Assembly: GCA_964564785.1 (NCBI GenBank)
Contig: CAZMCT010000100.1
Coordinates: forward strand, 1 to 15,125
Reading direction: 5' to 3'
DNA: 15,125 nucleotides
Source of the DNA: CAZMCT01 sp964564785
Lineage (GTDB): Bacteria; Planctomycetota; Phycisphaerae; UBA1845; Fen-1342
A program made the translations under genes and the position numbers. This document shows, piece after piece, positions 1 to 5,213 of this stretch. The notes under the pieces were generated by a model. It ran no database searches, was not told the origin of the DNA, and saw only the letters and a program-made list of their open reading frames with translations. Positions within the stretch are counted from its first letter, which is position 1; each line of letters opens with the position of its first letter.

Positions 1-389
1 GCCTCGGCCACCGGCGGGCGGCGCCGCGCGGCAGCGGCGTCGCGGCCCGCGTCCTGCGTCTGACGGATCACGCCAAACAGCGTCAGGCCGGCGAGCAAAT
101 GGATGGCGAGGTTGACCGCGTGCCAGCTCCAGGGGTCGAGGCCGCTGATTGCGTAGTTGACGGCCAGCGTGAGGCAGACGACGGGGCGGCCGGTGACGGT
201 GGTGTCGTCGGGGGCCCACAGGGCGCGGGTCAGGGGCCAAAGGCGGCGGACGTGCGGGTTCTCCACGATCGCGTTGATGTCGTCGTAGACCATGACGCCG
301 CGGAAGCTGGGCAGGTACGCTGCGGCGCCGGCCAGCAGGAGCATCCACGGGGCGAGGTGGGCCAGTCGTGCTCGGCGGTCCGCGTCCAT
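1..389 (-). CDS. TMTC-like TPR/GT-C membrane glycosyltransferase, N-terminal part (cut by window edge)
   Basis: The reading frame opens at ATG 389 on the minus strand and runs without a stop off the left edge, giving about 129 residues. The first 30 residues hold a hydrophobic helix (about 13-28), followed by the acidic pair D36-D37 in a V-Y-D-D-I-N context and then an E-N-P-H-V stretch. Further on are R-P-V-V-C-L-T, N-Y-A-I-S-G-L and W-H-A-V-N-L-A-I-H-L-L segments. This order matches the start of GT-C membrane proteins of the TMTC type, which usually carry TPR repeats at the C-terminus and transfer sugars from lipid-linked donors outside the cytoplasm. The acidic pair in the first loop is the expected catalytic or metal position. 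The TPR part is outside the window, so the substrate cannot be told. Its promoter probably lies at 398-426. Confidence 0.72.
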   Translation of the reverse strand, partial: MDADRRARLAHLAPWMLLLAGAAAYLPSFRGVMVYDDINAIVENPHVRRLWPLTRALWAPDDTTVTGRPVVCLTLAVNYAISGLDPWSWHAVNLAIHLLAGLTLFGVIRQTQDAGRDAAAARRRPPVAE

Positions 390-397
390 GGCGACCG

Positions 398-426
398 ATT
401 AGACCACGCGGGGCGCCGGGACCCAA
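398..426 (-). promoter_or_regulatory. Sigma70-like promoter for the partial membrane protein gene
   Basis: Read on the minus strand, a -35-like TTGGGT (421-426) and a -10-like TCTAAT (398-403) are separated by exactly 17 bp. The -10 ends only 8 bp before ATG 389, so the transcript would start at or very near the start codon and be leaderless. This is pattern matching only. Confidence 0.45.
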
Positions 427-441
427 GACGCAGGAGGGCCG

Positions 442-467
442 GGCGCGTCGCGTTTCCGCGACGCGCC
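442..467. repeat. Perfect 11-bp inverted repeat in the divergent control region
   Basis: GGCGCGTCGCG (442-452) is followed by TTTC and its exact complement CGCGACGCGCC (457-467). It sits between the two divergent promoter-like sites, 15 to 27 bp upstream of each -35 box, and outside both predicted transcripts. That position suits an operator shared by both promoters better than a terminator. No T-run follows on either strand. The protein that would bind it is unknown. Confidence 0.6.
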
Positions 468-468
468 G

Positions 469-497
469 TTGCTCCGCCGCAGCCGGCGTGCTAAGGT
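469..497 (+). promoter_or_regulatory. Sigma70-like promoter for the receiver/kinase operon
   Basis: TTGCTC (469-474) and TAAGGT (492-497) are spaced by 17 bp. Transcription would start near 504, leaving a leader of about 134 nt before the GTG at 638. Both hexamers differ from consensus, so this remains a candidate. Confidence 0.35.
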
Positions 498-514
498 GAA
501 AAGGGGGTTCGAAA

Positions 515-540
515 GTGCACTGCCGGCAGGGCAGTGGCAC
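515..540 (+). promoter_or_regulatory. Leader hairpin of the receiver/kinase transcript
   Basis: CACTGCC (518-524) pairs with GGCAGTG (530-536) around a 5-nt loop. GTG (515-517) then pairs with CAC (538-540) across a single bulged G at 537, giving a ten-pair stem. It lies about 100 nt ahead of the chosen GTG start. No T-run follows it, so a structural or regulatory role in the leader is more likely than termination. Confidence 0.4.
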
Positions 541-637
541 ACGGACGGGTGTGTCGAGGACGCACTCTGAGCGTCGGGTGCGTCGCGGACGCGCCCGGCT
601 ACCAAGTCCTCCGTCCGGGGCGAACGGATCGACGCGG

Positions 638-1036
638 GTGACCGAGCAGCCGCACATTCTGCTGATCGACGACGATCCGGACATGCACGACGTCGTGCGC
701 CTGATCCTCGAGCCGGTCGGCTACCGGGTGTCGTGTTGTTCGACGGCCCGCGACGGGCTGGAAACGCTGCGGCGCGATCCGCCCGAACTGCTTCTGCTGG
801 ATGTGATGCTCGGGACACCGACGGAGGGGCTCGAACTGGCGGAGCGGATCCGCGCCAACGGCGGTCTGCACCGGCCGATCATCCTGATCTCGTCGGCGGC
901 GCTGGACAGCGAACTCGAAGGGCAGGGCGGGGCGGGGCGTCTGCCCGCCGAGCTGTTCCTGGAGAAACCGCTCGACGCCCCGGGGCTGCGCGCGGCTGTC
1001 GCCCGGCTGCTGGCTGCGCCGCAGACGGAGAGTTAG
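638..1036 (+). CDS. Stand-alone response regulator receiver protein
   Basis: The 132-residue product is one CheY-like receiver domain with nothing after it. The acidic pocket is D11-D12-D13, the phospho-acceptor is D55 in an L-L-L-L-D-V-M-L strand, the switch Ser is S85 or S86, and the conserved Lys-Pro is K110-P111. The start chosen is GTG 638. The frame stays open upstream to 515, but those 41 extra residues are Arg/Ser-rich, unlike a receiver N-terminus, and overlap the leader hairpin. No clear Shine-Dalgarno precedes either start. The histidine kinase gene follows after 36 bp, so this protein is probably its partner. With no DNA-binding or enzymatic output domain it must act through protein contact or as a phosphorelay step. 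Confidence 0.88.
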   Translation: MTEQPHILLIDDDPDMHDVVRLILEPVGYRVSCCSTARDGLETLRRDPPELLLLDVMLGTPTEGLELAERIRANGGLHRPIILISSAALDSELEGQGGAGRLPAELFLEKPLDAPGLRAAVARLLAAPQTES

Positions 1037-1072
1037 CCGGGCCCCGCATGCGCGCGGTGCGACGGATTTCGC

Positions 1073-2611
1073 ATGAGTGACGAGACCGAACCGCTGGTAC
1101 CCCCGTGTCCGACGGCGGGCAAGCCGTATGCCCTGGTGGCGCTGCTCCAGGTGCACTGGTTCATCCGGCTGCGCTGGATGTTCGCGGCCGGAACCCTCGC
1201 GGCCCTGGCGATCGAACGCTTTTTGCTTCCGGGCGTGCAGCGCCCATGGCCGCTGTTGGCCCTGGTCCTGGGCATCGGCCTGACGAACGTGCTCTGGACG
1301 ATCGCGTCGCGCCTGCTGCGCCGGCAGATTGTCGAGCCCGACGCCGACCAGCGCCTCGCGATCCGCAGCGGCCAGATCTTCGTCTCGGCCCAGATCGCCT
1401 GCGATCTGCTGCTGCTCACGGGCATCCTCGCCTTCACCGGCGGCATCGAGAACCCGATGTCGCTGTTCTACCTGTTCCACATCGCGATCAGCGGCCTGCT
1501 GTTGCGGACCTGGCAGGCCGCGATCCAAAGCGCCTGGGCCGTCCTGCTCTATGCCGGAATGGCCGCGGCGCAGTGCGCCGGCTGGTGGCCGCACTACGCC
1601 TTGCTGCCGCACCTCGGCCCGGCCGGGCTGCACGACCAGCCGCAGCACGTGGCCCTGGTTGTCGCGGTCGTCGCGCTGGCCGTCTTCGGCACGCTGTACT
1701 TCACCGACCGCATCGGCAAGGTGCTCGATCGCCGGCAGGACATGCTGATCGAGATGAATACGGCCCTCGAGCGCTCGCGCCAGGCGATTCAGGAGCTGCA
1801 ACGCCGCCGGTCGCGCTTCATGCAGACCGCCGCCCACCAGCTCAAGAGCCCGCTGGCGATGGTTCAGACGCTGGCCAACCTCATCCGCGACGGCATCGTG
1901 ACCGACATGCCCGCCATCCTCGGCACCTGCGACAAGATCATCCGCCGCTGTCGCGACGGAATCGCCCAGGTCGGCGAACTGCTGGCCCTCGCCCGTGTGC
2001 AGGAAGCCGACCCACGCCGCCACCGCACCTCGCTGGCCGACGTGGGCCAGATCGTCGCCGAGCTCTGCGGCCGGCACGCCTCCGTCGCGGCCGAGAGGCA
2101 CATCACCCTCGACTGGACCGTGCCGGCGGGGCCGGTGTTGCGGGCCCGCGTGCATCCGGCCGACCTCGCCGACTGCGTGGACAACCTGGTGGAGAATGCG
2201 ATCAAGTACACCGCGAACGGCGGGCGGGTGCGGGTGATCGTGCTGCGTGGCCGGGCGCCGACCGGGAACGGGATGCCCCTGGGGCCGGAGGTGCGGCTGG
2301 GGGTATCGACGCGTCGGGAGGCGGGTGCGACGGCGGAGGGTGAACAAGCATCGCGCGAGTTCGTGTACATCGTGGTGCGCGACACGGGGATGGGGCTGGG
2401 CGAGCCGCTTGTCATCCGGCAGACGCCGCCGGCGGGCTCGATCTTCGATGCGTTTCGCCGGGGCAATACGGCCCTGGCGGCGGGGATTCCGGGCACGGGG
2501 CTGGGGCTGTCGATCGTGCGCGAGATCGTGGAGCAGGCGGGCGGGGCGATCCACGTCTGCTCAAGACCGGGCGCGGGTTCCAATTTCACGGTCTGCTTTC
2601 CGGGGGAGTGA
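1073..2611 (+). CDS. RegB/PrrB-like membrane sensor histidine kinase
   Basis: This 512-residue kinase has about five to six membrane helices in residues 25-211, then a short coiled-coil linker (about 220-250) and the kinase core. The H-box is A-A-H-Q-L-K-S-P-L with H255. The N-box is N-L-V-E-N-A-I-K-Y (371-379), the G1 box D-T-G-M-G-L-G (437-443), the F-box I-F-D-A-F (457-461) and the G2 box G-T-G-L-G-L-S (474-480). A G-G-I-E-N-P motif (123-128) between membrane helices matches the G-G-x-x-N-P signature that binds quinone in RegB/PrrB redox sensors. This suggests, but does not prove, redox or quinone sensing. Cys286 and Cys293 lie in the second dimerisation helix. About 35 extra residues (394-429), Gly/Arg/Glu-rich, separate the N-box strand from the G1 box. 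The likely partner is the receiver just upstream. Confidence 0.9.
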   Translation: MSDETEPLVPPCPTAGKPYALVALLQVHWFIRLRWMFAAGTLAALAIERFLLPGVQRPWPLLALVLGIGLTNVLWTIASRLLRRQIVEPDADQRLAIRSGQIFVSAQIACDLLLLTGILAFTGGIENPMSLFYLFHIAISGLLLRTWQAAIQSAWAVLLYAGMAAAQCAGWWPHYALLPHLGPAGLHDQPQHVALVVAVVALAVFGTLYFTDRIGKVLDRRQDMLIEMNTALERSRQAIQELQRRRSRFMQTAAHQLKSPLAMVQTLANLIRDGIVTDMPAILGTCDKIIRRCRDGIAQVGELLALARVQEADPRRHRTSLADVGQIVAELCGRHASVAAERHITLDWTVPAGPVLRARVHPADLADCVDNLVENAIKYTANGGRVRVIVLRGRAPTGNGMPLGPEVRLGVSTRREAGATAEGEQASREFVYIVVRDTGMGLGEPLVIRQTPPAGSIFDAFRRGNTALAAGIPGTGLGLSIVREIVEQAGGAIHVCSRPGAGSNFTVCFPGE

Positions 2612-2635
2612 CGGCGGGGCGGCACTCGGGGAGCG

Positions 2636-2740
2636 GCTGGGACCCCTTCGCTCCGTCATGCCGAGCAACCGAGCGACGAGGACTCGGGCCGTCGGCGAGG
2701 AGCACCCTCGGCGGTCCGTGAGATTCCTGTTCCGCGGGCG
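2636..2740. repeat. Candidate dispersed-repeat block in the gene-free stretch after the kinase
   Basis: The 213 bp between the kinase and the convergent pyrophosphohydrolase hold no plausible gene. Bases 2636-2740 are rich in alternating CCGAG and CGAGG words. Short complementary arms occur, for example CGAGG (2696-2700) with CCTCG (2706-2710) around AGCAC. From memory, the phrase TCATGCCGAGC with its CGAGG companions resembles short repeats scattered between genes in many environmental bacteria. There is only one copy in this window, so repetition cannot be shown here. Confidence 0.25.
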
Positions 2741-2824
2741 CTGCACGCGGCGGTCGCTTGCGCGGACCGCGTGGTTGAACGAACCGCACCCCTCCTTGAA
2801 ACGGCCCCAGGAACGGTGCGCGCC

Positions 2825-3205
2825 TTACTCGCCGTTCCATCCCTGCTCGCGCAGCGTCCGCAGGATGTCGGGCGGGGAGTAGCCCGGGCCCTTGAGGACC
2901 TTGCCGCCGGCGTCGCGGCCGCCGTTCTTGGACATGTTCGAACGGTGGACCTCGGCAAAGACCGGCTCCAGGTCGATCCCCAGCTCGACGGCCGTGCCGT
3001 AGGTCACGACCAGGATGTCGGCCAGAGCGTCGGCCATCTCGACGAAGTCGCTGCGGTCGGCGGCCTCGAGGAACTCGGCCGCCTCGCTGACGATCAGGCG
3101 CGCCCGGCGCATGCGGTCCTTGGGCGAGGGCATGACAGGGGCGGCGGGGGCGGGCAAGTCGTACTTCAGGTGAAACTCACGCACCATGCGCTGCTCGGGG
3201 CTCAT
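2825..3205 (-). CDS. MazG/DR2231-like nucleoside triphosphate pyrophosphohydrolase
   Basis: The 126-residue all-helical protein matches the small DR2231-like branch of the MazG/dUTPase superfamily in length and motif order. The first metal motif is E41-x-x-E44 (S-E-A-A-E-F). The second is E56-x-x-D59 followed by D63 in an A-L-A-D-I-L-V-V-T-Y-G-T strand. The C-terminal half has the conserved E-V-H-R-S-N-M-S-K segment (85-93) and a late G-K-V-L-K-G-P-G-Y stretch. Such enzymes hydrolyse nucleoside triphosphates to monophosphate and pyrophosphate with Mg, often to clear non-standard nucleotides. The exact substrate cannot be read here. ATG 3205 is supported by GGAG six bases upstream. The gene lies 38 bp behind the VOC gene on the same strand, so the two are probably co-transcribed. 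Confidence 0.85.
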   Translation of the reverse strand: MSPEQRMVREFHLKYDLPAPAAPVMPSPKDRMRRARLIVSEAAEFLEAADRSDFVEMADALADILVVTYGTAVELGIDLEPVFAEVHRSNMSKNGGRDAGGKVLKGPGYSPPDILRTLREQGWNGE

Positions 3206-3226
3206 GGGTTGCTCCGCGCTCGGGTC

Positions 3227-3249
3227 GCGTAGCGCGCCGCGCGCTACGC
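3227..3249 (-). repeat. Perfect 10-bp hairpin overlapping the VOC stop codon
   Basis: GCGTAGCGCG (3227-3236) and CGCGCTACGC (3240-3249) are exact complements with a 3-base loop. The TAG stop of the VOC gene (3244-3246) lies inside the stem. No T-run follows, and the pyrophosphohydrolase ribosome-binding site begins about 10 bases further on. It could be a processing or partial termination site between the two genes. Confidence 0.5.
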
Positions 3250-3651
3250 TTGGCTCTTACCCTCTTCTTCGCGAATCTCCAGCAGCTCGAAGGCGTTGCC
3301 GTCGGGGTCAGCCACCGTGACGACCCGCAGCCCGCCGTACTCCTCGATTTCGTCGACCTGTGCGCCCCCGTGCTCGAGCACGCGCACCAGCAGCGCGTCG
3401 AAATCGGTCGTCGTGATGTCGAAGCTGATGGTCGGCACGGCTCCCATCGGCGGCCGGGCGTCGGGCGGCCAGGGCTCGACCGGGGCGAGCAGCCGGATCG
3501 ACGAGCCGCCGTCGGGGAAGTCGAGCCGCGCGAACGCACTGTGGGCGCCGAGTTCCTTCTCGACGACCTGGAGCCCCAGTCCGTCGGCCCAGAACCGCAG
3601 GGCCAGCGCGATGTCGGTTACGTAGATGTGTACGTCTCCGAGGAACATCAT
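3244..3651 (-). CDS. VOC superfamily (glyoxalase/bleomycin-resistance fold) protein
   Basis: The 135-residue protein has the paired beta-alpha-beta-beta-beta modules of the vicinal oxygen chelate fold. It opens with D-V-H-I-Y-V-T-D and a following F-W-A-D-G-L-G-L segment, and ends with the hallmark V-A-D-P-D-G-N-A-F-E-L-L-E (113-125). H8 and E122 are at the usual first and last metal positions. The two middle ligands are not evident, because the strands there read S-I-R-L-L (51-55) and T-I-S-F-D-I (74-79), so metal binding or classical glyoxalase I activity is doubtful. The start at ATG 3651 follows GGAGG by six bases, while a second ATG at 3648 is less well placed. It is the first gene of a pair with the pyrophosphohydrolase. 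The substrate is unknown. Confidence 0.82.
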   Translation of the reverse strand: MMFLGDVHIYVTDIALALRFWADGLGLQVVEKELGAHSAFARLDFPDGGSSIRLLAPVEPWPPDARPPMGAVPTISFDITTTDFDALLVRVLEHGGAQVDEIEEYGGLRVVTVADPDGNAFELLEIREEEGKSQA

Positions 3652-3758
3652 GGTGCACCTCCAGTGCGCACAAGCACCGCCGAGTCGCCGTGTCCCTCCG
3701 CTCTCGGCCGGGATCGAGGACCGTTCCCTGCCGGTGGTGGCTGGGACTTGTGGCGGGC

Positions 3759-3774
3759 GCCCGCGACGGCGGGC
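3759..3774 (-). terminator. Weak terminator-like hairpin after leuC
   Basis: GCCCGC (3759-3764) and GCGGGC (3769-3774) are exact complements around a 4-base loop, 17 bases past the leuC stop codon on the minus strand. There is no T-run, so an intrinsic terminator is only possible. The remaining bases of 3652-3790 show nothing else. Confidence 0.25.
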
Positions 3775-3790
3775 AGGTTCCGGTTCGGCG

Positions 3791-5050
3791 CTACACGGTT
3801 CGCGGGTCGGTGATCACGCCTTTCAGGGCCGAGGCCGCGACCGTAGCTGGGCTGGCGAGGTAGATCTCGCCCTCCTTGCAGCCCATCCGCCCCTTGAAAT
3901 TACGGTTGGAGGTCGAGATGCACACCTCGGCCGGCGCGAGCACGCCCTGGTGGGCCCCCAGGCACGGGCCGCAACCCGGCGGCAGAATGACCGCCCCCGA
4001 TTTCGTCAGTGCCAGCAGTGTGCCATCGGCCGTCGCCTGCTCGTACACCGCCCGCGAGGCCGGCAGCACGAGCAGCCGCACGCCAGGCGCCACCTTGCGG
4101 CTCTTCAGCACGGCCGCGGCCTCGTGCAGGTCGCGCAGCCGGCCGTTGGTGCACGTGCCGACCAGGGCCTGGTTGATCTTCTTGCCGGCGAACTTGGCGA
4201 CCGGGTGCACGTTGTCGACGGTGTGCGGGGCGGCCAGGACGGGCTCGAGCCGTCCGAGGTCGTAGGCGAGCGTCCGGGCATAGCTCGCGTCCGCATCGGC
4301 CCACACGGCTTCGTAGCGGTCGCGCGGAACGCCCGATTGGAACAGGTACTCGACCGTCACGGCGTCAACGGGGAAGACCGCGATCTTCGCGCCCATCTCA
4401 ACGCCCATGTTCGCGATCGTGAACCGCTCTTCGATCGAGAGGTTGGCCACGTCGCCGTGAAACTCGACCGCGGCATAGTCGGCGCCGTCGGCCCCGATGT
4501 CGCCGATGATCCGCAGGATGAGATCCTTCGCGCTGACAGCGGCGGGGAACCGGCCGCGCAGTTCCACCTTGATCGTCGGTGGAACCTTCAGCCACGTTTC
4601 GCCCGTCAGCAGCAGGGCGGCCGCCTCGGTGCGGTCGATCCCGCTCGAGAAACAGCCGACCGCGCCGTACGAGCAGGTGTGCGAGTCGCTGCCGACGATG
4701 ATCGTGCCGGGCAGCGCCAGGCCCTTCTCGACCACCACCTGGTGGCAGATGCCCTCGCCGACGTCGAAGAAGTGCTGCACGCCGTACTGCTCGACGAACT
4801 TGCGGACCTTCGCGTGACCCGCCGCCGTCTTCTCGTCCGACGCGGGAATGACGTGGTCGAGCACGATGATCGGCAGGTCGCGCCGGACCAGCCCGAACTC
4901 CTGGAGGTCCTTGTCGATCTTGCCGACGATTGCCGCCGTGTTGTCGTGGGTCAACAGGTGCGCCGGGCGGATCGTTACGATCTGGCCGACGGCCACTTCC
5001 TTCAGCCCGGCCGCACGAGCCAGGACTTTCTGCGCGAATGTCTGGGCCAT
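3791..5050 (-). CDS. leuC: 3-isopropylmalate dehydratase large subunit (or closely related homoaconitase-type subunit)
   Basis: The 419-residue length fits the shorter LeuC/HacA class of aconitase-superfamily large subunits. The [4Fe-4S] ligands are C300 in V-G-T-C-T-N-G-R and C360 and C363 in P-G-C-G-P-C-L-G. Other signatures are the N-terminal T-H-D-N-T (34-38), L-D-H-V-I-P-A (64-70), S-D-S-H-T-C-S-Y-G (121-129) and N-R-N-F-K-G-R-M-G (382-390). With the small subunit LeuD it would isomerise 2-isopropylmalate to 3-isopropylmalate in leucine synthesis. Homoaconitase or related substrates are an alternative, because this class is hard to tell apart by sequence. ATG 5050 has GGAG seven bases upstream. 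No leuD is found next to it: the small subunit must be elsewhere. Confidence 0.9.
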   Translation of the reverse strand: MAQTFAQKVLARAAGLKEVAVGQIVTIRPAHLLTHDNTAAIVGKIDKDLQEFGLVRRDLPIIVLDHVIPASDEKTAAGHAKVRKFVEQYGVQHFFDVGEGICHQVVVEKGLALPGTIIVGSDSHTCSYGAVGCFSSGIDRTEAAALLLTGETWLKVPPTIKVELRGRFPAAVSAKDLILRIIGDIGADGADYAAVEFHGDVANLSIEERFTIANMGVEMGAKIAVFPVDAVTVEYLFQSGVPRDRYEAVWADADASYARTLAYDLGRLEPVLAAPHTVDNVHPVAKFAGKKINQALVGTCTNGRLRDLHEAAAVLKSRKVAPGVRLLVLPASRAVYEQATADGTLLALTKSGAVILPPGCGPCLGAHQGVLAPAEVCISTSNRNFKGRMGCKEGEIYLASPATVAASALKGVITDPRTV

Positions 5051-5168
5051 GTCGCAGCTCCGGGATTACGAAGCAGCCATGTTACCCGAAACGGGGGCAG
5101 GCCACACGGGCCGCCGGCCCGTCCGCCGGGCGCACGCGCAGCCGCACGGCCCGCCGCGGCCGACTGGG

Positions 5169-5205
5169 CCGGACAGGCCGGGCAGACCGGTCAGGGCTGG
5201 ACCGG
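5169..5205 (-). terminator. Short tandem repeat and terminator-like hairpin after the subtilase gene
   Basis: CCGGTC (5187-5192) and GACCGG (5200-5205) are exact complements around a 7-base loop, 9 bases past the subtilase stop codon on the minus strand. No T-run is seen. The same stretch holds three imperfect 9-bp tandem units of the form CCGG-N-CAG-R at 5169-5177, 5178-5186 and 5187-5195. The rest of 5051-5213, including the leuC upstream side, shows no gene. Confidence 0.3.
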
Positions 5206-5213
5206 CCGGGCTG

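Noticed and set aside
599..2554. Long minus-strand open frame opposite the receiver and kinase genes
   Set aside because: The translation is rich in Arg, Gln and His with no domain. The plus-strand proteins show complete receiver and kinase motifs, so this is a high-GC shadow.
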